This document shows, one piece after another, positions 8,304 to 18,721 of a stretch of 64,000 nucleotides of DNA; the first letter of the stretch is position 1; each line of letters opens with the position of its first letter. Below the pieces are notes generated by a model. The model was not told where the DNA came from, did no database searches, and was given only the letters and a program-made list of their open reading frames with translations. The DNA lies in assembly GCF_003129605.1 (NCBI RefSeq), contig NZ_QBDX01000001.1, positions 682,001 to 746,000 of the forward strand, written 5' to 3'. The DNA comes from Hyphobacterium indicum (GTDB lineage: Bacteria > Pseudomonadota > Alphaproteobacteria > Caulobacterales > Maricaulaceae). Made by a program: the position numbers and the translations under genes.

Positions 8304-9702
8304 ACCGCTCTGGACAGCCCGCGAGGCGGCCGCGGCAGTATCTGGCCAGTTGATCGACCGGCAGGACTGGACCGCCAGCGGCATTTCCATTGATACGCGT
8401 AGCCTGAAGCCGGGCGACCTGTTCGTTGCACTGCAGGACCAGCGCGACGGACATGATTTTGTGCCCGATGCCATGGCCAGAGGCGCAGCAGCGGCGCTGG
8501 TTTCCAATCCCGATTGCGGTCCCGGAGCGAAACTGGTCGTCGGTGACACGCTGGACGGCTTGCGCGGGCTGGCCCGCGCTGCCCGGGAGCGCAGCCCGGC
8601 CGTGCGTGTTGCGGTTACCGGCAGCGTCGGAAAGACCAGCGTCAAGGAAGCCCTCGCTGCCGTTTTCCGGAGCGTGGGCACATCCCACGCATCACAGAAA
8701 TCCTATAACAATCATTGGGGTGTGCCGCTGACGCTGGCAATGATGCCGAAATCGGCCGAGCGGGCGGTTTTTGAAATGGGTATGAACCATGCCGGGGAGA
8801 TAAGGGAGCTTTCAACCCTGGTCCGCCCGCATGTGGCGCTGATCACCAAGATCGCGCCGGCTCATCTGGAAAACCTCGGATCAATGGAGGCCATTGCAGA
8901 CGCCAAGTCTGAAATTTTCGAAGGCCTGCACCCGGACGGTGTCGCCGTTTTTCCGGCAGACGATGAATTTACGTCGCGTCTCGCCGGACACGCCGGACAA
9001 AGCGCTGCCGCTTTCATGCTGGAATTCGGAACCGCCGCGCACGCCGCCGTCCGTATCCTCGATTTCGAAACCGGTCCGGAAGGGGGCAGGGGACGCATCA
9101 GCGTGCTGGGCAAGGAGATCAGCTTCGCCATTGCGGCCCGGGGGGATCACTGGGCCTGGAATGCGGCGGCGATTTTTGCCACCGCCATCGCCGCAGGGGT
9201 CGATGCCGAAGCAACCGCCGATGCACTGGCACAGCTGACAGCCGGGGCTGGCCGCGGGGCCATCCGCCAAATTCCGCTCCGGAATGGCTACTTCACGCTC
9301 ATAGACGACAGTTATAATGCCAATCCGGCCTCCATGCGCGCCGGTCTGTCCATTCTGGGATCGGCCGAGCCGGAGAGCGGCCGCCGCATCGCCATTCTCG
9401 GCGAAATGCTGGAACTCGGCCCGGATTCACCTGCGCTTCACGCTTCGCTGGCAGACCCGGTCAGCCAGGCCCGCGCGGATGCTGTTTTCCTCGCGGGGAA
9501 GGGGAATATTCCCTTGCGGGACGCCTTGCAGGTCGGCCGGTTGGCGGCCTATGCCGACACGGCCGATGAGCTGCTGGATCTGGTCGCAGGATTTGTGGCA
9601 CCGGGCGATGTGGTGTTTGTGAAGGGATCAAATGCATCGGGTGTTCACAGAATCGCCCGAATGCTCGCCGAAGACGATCTTGGCGCTCGGGGACAGGGAT
9701 AG
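8296..9702 (+). CDS. murF: UDP-MurNAc-tripeptide:D-Ala-D-Ala ligase
   Basis: A 468-residue MurF, the last cytoplasmic ligase, which attaches D-alanyl-D-alanine. Visible motifs are the nucleotide loop GSVGKTS near residue 109, YNNHWGVPLTL near residue 136 and the ILGEMLELG block near residue 370. The ATG at 8296 is chosen because GGAGGGCGG precedes it and homology starts there; an upstream in-frame ATG lies inside murE. Confidence 0.95.
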   Translation: MAEPLWTAREAAAAVSGQLIDRQDWTASGISIDTRSLKPGDLFVALQDQRDGHDFVPDAMARGAAAALVSNPDCGPGAKLVVGDTLDGLRGLARAARERSPAVRVAVTGSVGKTSVKEALAAVFRSVGTSHASQKSYNNHWGVPLTLAMMPKSAERAVFEMGMNHAGEIRELSTLVRPHVALITKIAPAHLENLGSMEAIADAKSEIFEGLHPDGVAVFPADDEFTSRLAGHAGQSAAAFMLEFGTAAHAAVRILDFETGPEGGRGRISVLGKEISFAIAARGDHWAWNAAAIFATAIAAGVDAEATADALAQLTAGAGRGAIRQIPLRNGYFTLIDDSYNANPASMRAGLSILGSAEPESGRRIAILGEMLELGPDSPALHASLADPVSQARADAVFLAGKGNIPLRDALQVGRLAAYADTADELLDLVAGFVAPGDVVFVKGSNASGVHRIARMLAEDDLGARGQG

Positions 9703-9711
9703 ATATTCGAC

Positions 9712-10821
9712 ATGCTGGAATGGCTGCTGCTGCCTTACGCCGAAGACATCACGCTCTTCAATCTTCTCAATTACATCACCTTCCGTACCGGCGGGGCACT
9801 GATGACCGCTCTGGTGATCGCCATTTTCGGCGGTGCGCCCTTCATCCGCTGGCTGAAGAAAAAGCAGCGGGAAGGCCAACCCATCCGCGAGGACGGGCCG
9901 GAACGCCATGTCATCGAGAAAGCCGGCACGCCGACGATGGGCGGTTTCCTGATTCTGGTCGGAATTGTCGTTGGCACCCTGCTCTGGGGAGATCTGACCA
10001 ATCAGTATCTTTGGGTCGTGATGTTTGTCACGGTTGGCTATGGCGCGATCGGTTTTGTCGACGACTACCGCAAGGTCACACAACGCTCGACAGCGGGTCT
10101 GTCCGGCAAGGCCAAGCTGTTGCTTCAATTCGTAATTGGCGGCATTGCGGTCTGGTGGATGACGAACCTTCTGGGGCAGGCACCGGGTGTGCCGGACGGC
10201 TTCGCGACCTCGGTTGCCGTGCCCTTTTTCAAGGACGTCCTGATCCCGCTGGGCTTCGGGCTTTTTCTGGTCTTCGGGACGCTGGTTATCGCTTTTGCCT
10301 CCAATGCCGTGAATCTGACGGACGGCCTCGACGGCCTGGCCATTGTTCCGGTGATGATTGCGGCCGCGAGTTTCGGTTTTATCGCCTACATCGTCGGAAA
10401 TGCGATTTTTGCCGACTATCTGCAGCTCAATTTCACGCCCGGAACAGGCGAGCTTGCCGTCTTCTGTGGCGCTCTGCTCGGCGCGTCTCTGGGGTTTCTC
10501 TGGTTCAATGCCCCGCCCGCCATGGTGTTCATGGGCGATACCGGCTCGCTGTCGCTCGGCGGGGCGCTGGGCACGATTGCAGTCGCGGTCAAGCATGAAG
10601 TCGTGCTTGCCATTATCGGCGGGCTGTTCGTGCTTGAGGCCGTTTCGGTGATGGTGCAGGTCGCCAGCTTCAAGATGTTTGGAAAACGTGTCTTCAGAAT
10701 GGCGCCGATCCACCACCATTTCGAGAAGATGGGCTGGCAGGAACCGACCATTGTCGTCCGTTTCTGGATCATCGCGGTCATTCTGGCCCTGATCGGGCTG
10801 TCGACGCTGAAACTTCGATAG
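9712..10821 (+). CDS. mraY: Phospho-MurNAc-pentapeptide translocase
   Basis: A 369-residue polytopic enzyme with about ten membrane helices that transfers phospho-MurNAc-pentapeptide to undecaprenyl phosphate, giving lipid I. Signature stretches are GTPTMGG near residue 73, the Asp-rich FVDDYRKV near residue 114, [13 protein letters not shown] near residue 200, [11 protein letters not shown] near residue 275 and [12 protein letters not shown] near residue 332. It follows murF after nine bases. Confidence 0.96.
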   Translation: MLEWLLLPYAEDITLFNLLNYITFRTGGALMTALVIAIFGGAPFIRWLKKKQREGQPIREDGPERHVIEKAGTPTMGGFLILVGIVVGTLLWGDLTNQYLWVVMFVTVGYGAIGFVDDYRKVTQRSTAGLSGKAKLLLQFVIGGIAVWWMTNLLGQAPGVPDGFATSVAVPFFKDVLIPLGFGLFLVFGTLVIAFASNAVNLTDGLDGLAIVPVMIAAASFGFIAYIVGNAIFADYLQLNFTPGTGELAVFCGALLGASLGFLWFNAPPAMVFMGDTGSLSLGGALGTIAVAVKHEVVLAIIGGLFVLEAVSVMVQVASFKMFGKRVFRMAPIHHHFEKMGWQEPTIVVRFWIIAVILALIGLSTLKLR

Positions 10822-10826
10822 GCTGA

Positions 10827-12227
10827 ATGATCCCGGTCCCCGGATATGAAGGCCAGGCCGTCGCCGTCTTCGGACTGGGCCGGACCGGCATAACCGCGGC
10901 GCGTGCATTGATCGCAGGCGGTGCAAGAGTGCTGATCTGGGATGACAATGCGGAATCCCGCACACGGGCGCAGGCGGCCGGCCTTGAACTTACGGACCTT
11001 GATCGCGCGGATTGGGACAGCATTGCCGCACTGGTCTTGTCGCCCGGCGTGCCGCTGACCCATCCCGAGCCACATCGCTTCGTGATCCGGGCCCGAGAGC
11101 TCGGAGTGTCCGTGATCGGCGACATGGAATTGTTTGCCATCGCCATGCAGGCCCTGCCGCAAGAGCGCCGCCCGTCGATCATCGGCATCACCGGCACCAA
11201 CGGAAAATCCACCACGACCGCCCTGATCGGACATATTCTGAGGAAAGCCGGGCGGGATGTTCGGGTGGGCGGTAATATTGGCGACGCTGTCCTCGGTCTC
11301 GAGCCACCCCGCGCGCAAACGGTTTTCGTGCTGGAATTATCCTCCTACCAACTCGACCTGGTGCACTCGCTCCGTTGCGATGTCGCGATCTGGCTGAATC
11401 TGACCGAGGATCATATCGACCGTCATGGCGACATGGCGGGTTACAAGGCCACGAAATTCCGGATTTTTGCGCATCAGACCCGTGATGATCTGGCCGTCAT
11501 CGGTGTCGACGATGATCCCTCATCCGCGGTGATGAACCGTTTGAAGGCGGAGCATGTACAGCAAGTGACGGCGATTTCCTCCGGGCGCGCGCTTAGCCGG
11601 GGCGTTTATGCCCTTGGCGGGAAGCTGTTTGATGCCACTGGCAAAAGCTGCGTCGAGATCATGGACCTCGCCTCTGTTGCCGGTCTGCCGGGAAATCATA
11701 ATGCCCAGAATATTGCGGCCGCTTATGCCGCTGTTCGTCATCTTGGAGTCGAACCGGATCAGATTGCTGCTGCGATCCAGAGCTTTCCCGGGCTGGCCCA
11801 CCGGCTCGAACTTTCCGGCACATACAAGGGCATCCGCTTCTTCAACGATTCCAAGGCCACAAATGCCGATGCTGCGGCCAAGGCTCTGGCCAGTTTCGAC
11901 AATATCTACTGGATCGCCGGAGGGCGGAAAAAGGAAGGCGGGATTGGTTCACTCGCCCGTTATTTCCCGCGTATCGCCAAGGCCTATCTGATCGGTGAAG
12001 CCGCTGGTGAGTTCGCATCGACTCTGGGTTCGGCCGTTCCGCATGAAACCGCAGGCACGCTCGAGAATGCACTCGGCCTCGCGCTTCGTGATGCCAGTTC
12101 CGGCGGCCGCACAGCGCCGGTCATTCTTCTTTCACCTGCATGCGCGAGCTTTGACCAATTCAGGGATTTCGAGCATCGCGGAGACGTTTTCCGGACGCTG
12201 GTCCAGTCCCGGATCGGAAAACCGTAA
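10827..12227 (+). CDS. murD: UDP-MurNAc-L-alanine:D-glutamate ligase
   Basis: A 466-residue MurD, which adds D-glutamate to UDP-MurNAc-L-alanine. The N-terminal Rossmann segment VFGLGRTGITAA, the ATP loop GTNGKSTT near residue 124 and the FNDSKATNADAAAKAL block near residue 337 identify it. It sits in the normal dcw position between mraY and ftsW, with five bases between mraY and its ATG. Confidence 0.95.
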   Translation: MIPVPGYEGQAVAVFGLGRTGITAARALIAGGARVLIWDDNAESRTRAQAAGLELTDLDRADWDSIAALVLSPGVPLTHPEPHRFVIRARELGVSVIGDMELFAIAMQALPQERRPSIIGITGTNGKSTTTALIGHILRKAGRDVRVGGNIGDAVLGLEPPRAQTVFVLELSSYQLDLVHSLRCDVAIWLNLTEDHIDRHGDMAGYKATKFRIFAHQTRDDLAVIGVDDDPSSAVMNRLKAEHVQQVTAISSGRALSRGVYALGGKLFDATGKSCVEIMDLASVAGLPGNHNAQNIAAAYAAVRHLGVEPDQIAAAIQSFPGLAHRLELSGTYKGIRFFNDSKATNADAAAKALASFDNIYWIAGGRKKEGGIGSLARYFPRIAKAYLIGEAAGEFASTLGSAVPHETAGTLENALGLALRDASSGGRTAPVILLSPACASFDQFRDFEHRGDVFRTLVQSRIGKP

Positions 12228-12236
12228 GAGGCAGGT

Positions 12237-13355
12237 ATGATCGCAATCGAGGCACGGCATTTCGGAGACTGGTGGAAATCCATCGACCGGACGCTGCTCT
12301 TCGTGGTGTTCGCCCTGATCAGCGTCGGTCTGATCCTGTCGCTCGCGTCCAGCCCCGCTGCAACCGTCCGCGAGAACATCTCCGATCCCTTCCATTTTCT
12401 CTACCGGCACAGCTTTTTTGCCGCCATCAGCCTCATCGTTCTGCTTTTTGTGTCCTCGCTTGATCACCGCAATATCCGGCGGCTCTGTGCGCTGACGCTG
12501 CTGGGATCGCTCGCATTGGTCGTGGTGACTGTTCTCATGGGGCATGAAGTCGGCGGCGCTTCCCGATGGTTGCGCTTTGCCGGTTTCTCGCTTCAGCCCT
12601 CGGAATTCCTCAAACCCTCGCTGATCGTCATCGCGGCATGGCTGTTTTCCGAAGCCCGCAACGGGGCTCCCATACCGGGGCGGCTCATCGCCTTTGGCCT
12701 GTATCTCGCCAGCGTTGTGTTATTGATGATGCAGCCGGATTTTGGCCAGTCCATCCTGATCACCCTGTGTTTCGGCGGCGTTTTCTTTGTCGCGGGGCTC
12801 AACTGGCGATGGATGCTGGGCCTCGCCACGACGGCGACGGCCGGCGTGATCTCCGCCTGGATGTTCCTGCCTTATGTCGCGACGCGGGTGGAGCGCTTCC
12901 TCAATCCCGATTCCGGGGAACGCTATCAGACCGAAACCGCGATCGCGGCGATTTCCCGTGGCGGCCTGATGGGGGTTGGCCCGGGGGAGGGCATCATCAA
13001 ACGCTCCCTGCCGGATTCCCATTCCGACTTCATTTTTTCCGTCGCAGCGGAAGAGTTCGGCCTGATGGCCTCGCTGGCCATTATCGGCCTGTTTTCGATC
13101 CTCGTGGCACGTGCCTGGATGAATGCGCTCAAGCTGACCGATCATTTTGCGCAACTGGCCGTCACCGGGCTGGCGCTTCAGTTCGGTCTTCAGGCGGTCA
13201 TCAATATCGGCGTCAATCTCGATCTGATCCCGCCCAAGGGCATGACGCTGCCCTTCATTTCCTATGGCGGCTCATCCATGCTGGCACTGGCGCTGGGGGC
13301 CGGGCTGATGCTGGCATTGACCCGGCGGCGTCCGGGCGCGTATCTGCGCGCATGA
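12237..13355 (+). CDS. ftsW: Septal peptidoglycan polymerase FtsW
   Basis: A 372-residue SEDS-family glycosyltransferase with about ten membrane helices that polymerises lipid II at the septum with FtsI. The family blocks GGASRWLRFAGFSLQPSEF near residue 105 and LPFISYGGSSMLALALGAG near residue 338 are present. The stop overlaps the murG start as ATGA. A long frame in a second register of this stretch is only a shadow joined to murG. Confidence 0.95.
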   Translation: MIAIEARHFGDWWKSIDRTLLFVVFALISVGLILSLASSPAATVRENISDPFHFLYRHSFFAAISLIVLLFVSSLDHRNIRRLCALTLLGSLALVVVTVLMGHEVGGASRWLRFAGFSLQPSEFLKPSLIVIAAWLFSEARNGAPIPGRLIAFGLYLASVVLLMMQPDFGQSILITLCFGGVFFVAGLNWRWMLGLATTATAGVISAWMFLPYVATRVERFLNPDSGERYQTETAIAAISRGGLMGVGPGEGIIKRSLPDSHSDFIFSVAAEEFGLMASLAIIGLFSILVARAWMNALKLTDHFAQLAVTGLALQFGLQAVINIGVNLDLIPPKGMTLPFISYGGSSMLALALGAGLMLALTRRRPGAYLRA

Positions 13356-14443
13356 CGACACCCAAACGCGCATTGATCGCGGCAGGCGGCACCGGCGGGC
13401 ATATCTTCCCGGCGCGCGCCGCTGCGCAAGAGCTGATCTCGCGCGGCTGGCAGGTCCGGCTGGTGACCGACGCGCGGGGCATGAAGCATACGGACGGCTT
13501 TCCCGCTGTTTCGGTGGACCAGATCCGTGCCGCAAGCCCGGTCACCAGAAACCCGGTCAAACTGGTCCGGGCCTGGATGGAATTGCTGTCTGGTCTGGCA
13601 AGCTGCCGAAGGATTATCAAAAACTGGAAGCCCGATGTCGTTGCGGGATTTGGCGGTTATCCTGCCTTTCCGGCACTGATGGCAGCGCGGCAGAAAAAAC
13701 TGCCTTTTGCCATTCATGAGCAGAACGCGGTACTGGGCCGGGTCAATCGGGTTTTTGCCCGGGATGCCGGCTTTATCGCTTCCGGATTTGAGCGCCTCGA
13801 TCGCGCGCCGAAAAAGGCGCGCCGGCTGATTACCGGAAATCCGGTCCGTGCAGAATTTGTCGCGGCCCGCGAAAAGTCCTTTCCTGACCAGACGGGCCCG
13901 CTCCGCATTTTCGTGCTCGGGGGCAGTCTCGGCGCGCGTATCCTGTCGGAAACAGTGCCGGCGGCCCTTGCAGAACTCCCGGAATGGCTGAAATCCCGCC
14001 TTGAAGTCGCCCAACAGACCCGGGAAGACTCGCTGGTCATGGCTCAGGACATTTATCAACAGGCGGGAATATCCGCGGAATGCGCGCCCTTCTTCAATGA
14101 CGTGGCCGAACGGCTGGCTGCCGCACATATCGTGATCGCACGGGCCGGCGCGTCGAGCGTATCGGAGATTGCCTGTGTCGGCCGTCCGGCGATTTTCGTT
14201 CCGCTGGCCATCGCCGCCGATGACCATCAGACCGCCAATGCCGAGGGGCTGGTTGATGCGGGCGCGGCGGATTCCATCCCCGAACACCAGTTTTCGGCTG
14301 AGGCGCTGGCAGCCCTTCTGGAAGTGCGTCTAGCCAATCATGCCGAGTTGGCCGGCCGTGCCGCAAAGGCGCGATCACTGGGACGGCCCGACGCCGGTTC
14401 GCTTTTTGCAGATGCGCTGATCTCGCTTGAACAAGGACACTGA
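13352..14443 (+). CDS. murG: UDP-GlcNAc:lipid I GlcNAc transferase
   Basis: A 363-residue GT28 glycosyltransferase that converts lipid I to lipid II on the cytoplasmic face. The glycine-rich loop [10 protein letters not shown] at residues 11-20, [10 protein letters not shown] near residue 90, HEQNAVLG near residue 125 and RAGASSVSE near residue 265 are diagnostic. The ATG that overlaps the ftsW stop is the start; the frame is open further upstream but only inside ftsW. Confidence 0.95.
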   Translation: MTTPKRALIAAGGTGGHIFPARAAAQELISRGWQVRLVTDARGMKHTDGFPAVSVDQIRAASPVTRNPVKLVRAWMELLSGLASCRRIIKNWKPDVVAGFGGYPAFPALMAARQKKLPFAIHEQNAVLGRVNRVFARDAGFIASGFERLDRAPKKARRLITGNPVRAEFVAAREKSFPDQTGPLRIFVLGGSLGARILSETVPAALAELPEWLKSRLEVAQQTREDSLVMAQDIYQQAGISAECAPFFNDVAERLAAAHIVIARAGASSVSEIACVGRPAIFVPLAIAADDHQTANAEGLVDAGAADSIPEHQFSAEALAALLEVRLANHAELAGRAAKARSLGRPDAGSLFADALISLEQGH

Positions 14444-14447
14444 CCGA

Positions 14448-15851
14448 ATGCCCCATAGAAGCCTGCCCGTCCGCGTTGGCCCCATCCATTTTGTCGGCAT
14501 TGGCGGCATTGGCATGAGCGGCATCGCGGAAGTGATGCTCAATCTCGGCTATACGGTTCAGGGTTCCGACATCAAGGAAAACCCGAATGTCGCACGCCTG
14601 CGCGAAAAGGGCGCGGAAATCCATATCGGCCATGCGGCCGAGAATGTGCAAGGCGCCGGCGCCCTGGTGGTGTCCACTGCGATCAAACCCGGAAATCCCG
14701 AACTGGTCGCGGCGCGCGAAAAGAAGATTCCGGTCGTCCGGCGCGCCGAAATGCTCGCCGAACTGATGCGGCTGAAATACTCGGTGGCCGTGGCGGGAAC
14801 CCATGGAAAAACCACCACGACCTCGCTGGTTTCGGCGCTGATGGACGCCGCCGGGCTGGACCCGACCGTTATCAATGGCGGTATCATCTCGGCCTACGGC
14901 TCGAACGCCAAGATGGGCGAGGGCGACTGGATGGCGGTCGAGGCCGATGAGAGCGACGGATCCTTCCTGAAGCTGAGGGCCACAATCGGTATCGTCACCA
15001 ATATCGATCCCGAGCATATGGAGCATTATGGCGATATCGACACGCTGCGCTTTGCCTTCCGGCAATTCGTCGAGGGTTTGCCTTTCTACGGTTTTGCGGT
15101 GCTCTGCACCGACCATCCGGAAGTTCAGAGCCTGGCCTCCAAAGTCACCGACCGGCGCGTCATCACCTATGGCTTCAATCCTCAGGCCGATGTGCGGGCG
15201 GAAAACCTGGAAATGACGCCGGACGGATCGCGTTTTGATGTCGTCTTCCGCGACAATGGGCATTCCGAACGCTGGGACGGCGTTTTCCTTCCGATGATGG
15301 GTGAGCACAATGTCCTCAACACGCTGTCGGCCATTGCTGTGGCGCGCGAGCTCGGGGCCAGTGAGGACGCGGCGAAATCCGCGCTGCGGGGCTTTGGCGG
15401 CGTCAAGCGGCGCTTTACCAAAACTGGCAGCTGGAAGGGGGCCGATATCATTGATGATTATGGCCACCACCCGGTCGAGATCGCAGCTGTTCTGAAAGCG
15501 GCGCGGCAGGCCAGCAAGGGCAAGGTCATCGCCGTTGCCCAGCCGCATCGCTACACCCGCCTGCACGACCTGTTCGAGGATTTCTGCACCTGCTTCAACG
15601 ATGCCGACACTGTCTTCATCGCACCGGTCTACGAGGCCGGCGAAACCCCGATCGAAGGGGCCGATTCTGCGCATCTGGTTGAAGGCCTGCGGGCGCATGG
15701 CCATCGCGATGCCCACACCACTACGCGCGAGACCGTCGCCAGGGCGGTTGCCAAACGCGCGGGCGCCGGAGACATCATCATATGTCTCGGGGCTGGCGAC
15801 ATTACCGCCTGGGCTTATGCCCTGCCAGATGAGCTGGAGAATCTGGGGTGA
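14448..15851 (+). CDS. murC: UDP-MurNAc:L-alanine ligase
   Basis: A 467-residue MurC, the first Mur ligase. The N-terminal [15 protein letters not shown], the ATP loop GTHGKTTTT near residue 117 and [10 protein letters not shown] near residue 343 identify it. AAGGAC precedes the ATG at 14448. Unlike nearly all other junctions in this cluster, its stop is followed by a 124-base gap before murB, filled by a hairpin-rich repeat. Confidence 0.95.
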   Translation: MPHRSLPVRVGPIHFVGIGGIGMSGIAEVMLNLGYTVQGSDIKENPNVARLREKGAEIHIGHAAENVQGAGALVVSTAIKPGNPELVAAREKKIPVVRRAEMLAELMRLKYSVAVAGTHGKTTTTSLVSALMDAAGLDPTVINGGIISAYGSNAKMGEGDWMAVEADESDGSFLKLRATIGIVTNIDPEHMEHYGDIDTLRFAFRQFVEGLPFYGFAVLCTDHPEVQSLASKVTDRRVITYGFNPQADVRAENLEMTPDGSRFDVVFRDNGHSERWDGVFLPMMGEHNVLNTLSAIAVARELGASEDAAKSALRGFGGVKRRFTKTGSWKGADIIDDYGHHPVEIAAVLKAARQASKGKVIAVAQPHRYTRLHDLFEDFCTCFNDADTVFIAPVYEAGETPIEGADSAHLVEGLRAHGHRDAHTTTRETVARAVAKRAGAGDIIICLGAGDITAWAYALPDELENLG

Positions 15852-15871
15852 GCCTGATGCCGCCGTCCCGA

Positions 15872-15974
15872 TTTCTCCCCCTGCTTGCGGGGGGAGTGTC
15901 CCGGAGGGACGAGGGGGGGATTTCCCCCTCCGTCAGCTTCGCTGCCACCTCCCCCGTGAACGGGGGAGGAGAAA
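15872..15974. repeat. Multi-hairpin intergenic repeat, copy A (murC-murB)
   Basis: This 103-base element is bounded by inverted arms (TTTCTCC-rich at 15872, GGAGGAGAAA ending 15974). Inside are a first hairpin with a TGCTTGC loop, a GGGGGGA/TCCCCC pair, a small GTCAGCTTCGCTGCC stem and a last CCCCCGTGAACGGGGG hairpin. Copy B at 32809 has the same order and nearly the same length. The first hairpin recurs, inverted and identical over 23 bases, at 44249. The right arm supplies the GGAG used by murB. Confidence 0.75.
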
Positions 15975-15975
15975 G

Positions 15976-16908
15976 GTGCCTCCGTTGACCCTGCTAGCCT
16001 CACTTCCCCCCGTTCGCGGCAAGTATCTGGAGAACGCACCGCTCGGCGATATGACCTGGCTGCGCGTCGGCGGTCCGGCGGAAGTACTTTTCCTGCCGGC
16101 CGACGAGGCCGATCTTGCGCGCTTTCTCGCGGAAACCCCGGACGGGATTCCGGTTCACATTCTCGGCGCAGGATCGAATACGCTGGTGCGCGATGGCGGC
16201 GTTCCCGGAGTGGTCATTCGTCTGACCGCGCCCTTCGGCAAGGCTGAGGCGATTGGTGACAACCGCCTGAAAGCGGGGGCGGCGGCGCTGGACAAGAAAG
16301 TGGCGCAAACCGCTGCGAAGGCCGGCATTGCAGGGCTTGAATTCTTCACCGGCGTACCCGGTGCGATCGGTGGGGCCATTCGCATGAATGCGGGCTGCTA
16401 TGGCACCGAAACCAAAGATGTTCTGGTTGAGGCCGTTGCCCTCGACCGTTCGGGCCGCCGTATGATCATAAAGCCGGACGAGCTGGGTTATGCCTACCGC
16501 CATTCCGATGCGCCCGGGGACTGGATCTTTGTCGAGGCGACATTTGAAGGAACATCTGACGACCCGGCCGCCATCCAGCAGCGTATGGACGACATCACCG
16601 CCCGCCGCGAGGCGACCCAGCCGATCCGGGAAAAGACCTCCGGTTCGACCTTCAAGAATCCGGACCCGCCGGGCACGCCGGATCAACGCAAGGCGTGGAA
16701 GCTGATCGACCAGACCGGCTGGCGTGGCAAGCGCATTGGCGGTGCGCGTTTTTCCGAACAGCACGCCAACTTTCTGATCAATGACGGCACCGCCACCGCC
16801 GCGGATCTCGAAGCCGTGGGCGAGGGCGCGCGCGCCGACATCAAGTCTGCCACCGGCATCGACCTTCACTGGGAAGTGCGCCGGGTTGGCGTGGAGAAAG
16901 CGAAATGA
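15976..16908 (+). CDS. murB: UDP-N-acetylenolpyruvoylglucosamine reductase
   Basis: A 310-residue FAD flavoenzyme that reduces the enolpyruvyl group with NADPH to give UDP-MurNAc. Visible motifs are [14 protein letters not shown] near residue 60, [19 protein letters not shown] near residue 125, the catalytic SGSTFKNP near residue 220 and HANFLIN near residue 262. I choose GTG 15976 because GGAGGAG lies 5-10 bases upstream; that sequence is the right arm of repeat A. The frame runs on upstream through the repeat and into murC, but those residues have no family similarity. Confidence 0.92.
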   Translation: MPPLTLLASLPPVRGKYLENAPLGDMTWLRVGGPAEVLFLPADEADLARFLAETPDGIPVHILGAGSNTLVRDGGVPGVVIRLTAPFGKAEAIGDNRLKAGAAALDKKVAQTAAKAGIAGLEFFTGVPGAIGGAIRMNAGCYGTETKDVLVEAVALDRSGRRMIIKPDELGYAYRHSDAPGDWIFVEATFEGTSDDPAAIQQRMDDITARREATQPIREKTSGSTFKNPDPPGTPDQRKAWKLIDQTGWRGKRIGGARFSEQHANFLINDGTATAADLEAVGEGARADIKSATGIDLHWEVRRVGVEKAK

Positions 16909-17819
16909 CCAAACGCATCGCCGTCCTGCTTGGCGGCATGTCCGCTGAACGTCCGGTCTCGCTGGTCTCCGGCAAGGCATGTGCCGAGGCGTTGCGCCGC
17001 AAGGGCTGGGATGTGGTCGAGATCGACCCGACACGTGAACTGGCCCGGCAGCTTGCAGAAGCCGCGCCCGATGTCGTGTTCAATGCCCTGCACGGCGAGT
17101 GGGGCGAGGATGGCAAGGTGCAGGGCATTCTCGAACATTATGGCGCTCCCTATACGCATTCCGGTGTGCTCGCCTCGGCTCTCGCCATGGACAAGCAGCG
17201 GGCAAAGGCGGTGCTGGAAGTGTTCGGCGCAAAATGCCCGGAAGGAAAACTGGTGGATCGCTTCGAGGCCGCCAGGGAACACGCCATGGCGCCGCCCTAT
17301 GTTGCCAAGCCGAATGCGCAAGGCTCCTCGGTCGGCGTCTTCATCGTCCCGGAAGGCAGCAACCGGCCACCGGCGGAACTGGCGGATCCGGACTGGGAGC
17401 TCGGCAGTGAAATCCTGATCGAGAAATTCATCCCGGGCCGTGAACTCACCGTCGCCGTCCTGGGTGACAGAGCGCTGGCGGTCACCGAGATCATTCCGAA
17501 AACCCGTTTCTATGACTATGAAGCCAAATACGCGGCCGGCGGTTCGCTGCACGAGATTCCGGCAAGGATTCCAATGGCCGTCGAGGAGGAGGCCAAACGC
17601 CTCGCTCTCATCGCGCACCAGGCCATGGGTTGCCGCGGCCTGACCCGGTCGGATTTCCGCTATGATGAATCAGCGTCCGACCCGCTATGGTTACTCGAAA
17701 TTAACACCCAACCGGGCATGACTCCGACTTCCCTCGCCCCCGAACAGGCGGCGTGGAGCGGGATCGGTTTTGACGATCTCGTTCAGTGGATGGCGGAGGA
17801 TGCGTCATGTCCAAGGTGA
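16905..17819 (+). CDS. ddl: D-alanine:D-alanine ligase
   Basis: A 304-residue ATP-grasp enzyme making the D-Ala-D-Ala dipeptide used by MurF. The N-terminal [29 protein letters not shown] near residue 60, [12 protein letters not shown] near residue 137 and the metal-binding [14 protein letters not shown] near residue 265 are standard. It overlaps murB by four bases and ftsQ by thirteen, the usual alphaproteobacterial murB-ddlB-ftsQ order. Confidence 0.95.
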   Translation: MTKRIAVLLGGMSAERPVSLVSGKACAEALRRKGWDVVEIDPTRELARQLAEAAPDVVFNALHGEWGEDGKVQGILEHYGAPYTHSGVLASALAMDKQRAKAVLEVFGAKCPEGKLVDRFEAAREHAMAPPYVAKPNAQGSSVGVFIVPEGSNRPPAELADPDWELGSEILIEKFIPGRELTVAVLGDRALAVTEIIPKTRFYDYEAKYAAGGSLHEIPARIPMAVEEEAKRLALIAHQAMGCRGLTRSDFRYDESASDPLWLLEINTQPGMTPTSLAPEQAAWSGIGFDDLVQWMAEDASCPR

Positions 17820-18721
17820 CACGCGCTTCGGCCCGGCGAAAACCGGCCCGGCGCAAATCACCCCGGAAGCAAACCGCCGCAGCGTCCGCGCCGCGGCGTT
17901 TTCGTAACTGGGTGGAAGCCCGGCTTCGCGGTGCGCGTTACAGCGCCGCCAATGCCGCACGCCTGGCTGCCGGTTTCGCCGCGCTTCTGATCTTCCTCAT
18001 TCTCGGCGGCTTTTTCATTTTTGGCGGACTGGACGATCTGGGCGCATCGGCGCACCGAATGGCGGCGAACCGGACCGCCGCCATGGGGCTGGCCATTGAC
18101 CGCATAGAGGTCTCCGGTGTCGAGCCCGAGCTGGCTGCAGAAGTTGCGGCCGCGATTTCAGTATTCCGCGGCCAGCCCATGCTGGATTTTGATCCCGGAG
18201 TGGCCCGGGCTGAAGTCGAGGCGCTGGCCTGGGTGCGGGAGGCCAGTATTGTACGCCTCTGGCCGGACCGGATTGCGATCGTGATCGAGCCACGCGCCGA
18301 GTTCGCGCTGTGGCAGATCGAGGGCGATATCCATGTCATTGATCAGGATGGCGCCGTTCTGGGCGAAGCCGATGCCAATGACTGGCCGGATCTTCCGATG
18401 GTTGTAGGTTTTGGTGCCAATGAAGAAGCCGGCTCCCTGATTGATATGCTCGAACACTATTCCGAGATCGAAAGCCGCGTTTCCGCAATGGTGCGCGTCG
18501 GGGACCGGCGCTGGAATCTGCGCCTGATCAACGGGCTGGATATCAAGCTGCCGGAGAATGAAGTGGGCGCAGCGCTCGCCTTGCTTTCGGCCATGCATTC
18601 CGAACGCGGCGTGTTGCGCCTCGATGCCGAGAGCATTGATTTGCGCCAGCCCGGAGAGATGATCGTCCGCGCCCGGCCGGAACGGGCCCGCGCCGCCGGT
18701 ATGGAGGAGCGCGAAGCGTGA
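17807..18721 (+). CDS. ftsQ: Cell division protein FtsQ
   Basis: A 304-residue bitopic divisome protein. A very basic cytoplasmic tail (residues 1-50, many Lys and Arg) precedes a membrane helix at about residues 56-76. A POTRA domain follows ([21 protein letters not shown]), then the FtsQ beta domain ([22 protein letters not shown]). The ATG at 17807 lies inside ddl; upstream in-frame codons are within ddl. It recruits FtsL/FtsB. GTGA overlaps ftsA. Confidence 0.92.
   Translation: MSKVTRASARRKPARRKSPRKQTAAASAPRRFRNWVEARLRGARYSAANAARLAAGFAALLIFLILGGFFIFGGLDDLGASAHRMAANRTAAMGLAIDRIEVSGVEPELAAEVAAAISVFRGQPMLDFDPGVARAEVEALAWVREASIVRLWPDRIAIVIEPRAEFALWQIEGDIHVIDQDGAVLGEADANDWPDLPMVVGFGANEEAGSLIDMLEHYSEIESRVSAMVRVGDRRWNLRLINGLDIKLPENEVGAALALLSAMHSERGVLRLDAESIDLRQPGEMIVRARPERARAAGMEEREA

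Noticed and set aside
12566-13351. An upstream extension of murG through ftsW
   Set aside because: The residues encoded before 13352 are a second-register reading of ftsW. MurG homology starts at the ATG overlapping the ftsW stop.
15535-15975. An upstream extension of murB through murC and repeat A
   Set aside because: The encoded residues are low-complexity and without similarity. A GTG with a strong ribosome binding site exists at 15976.
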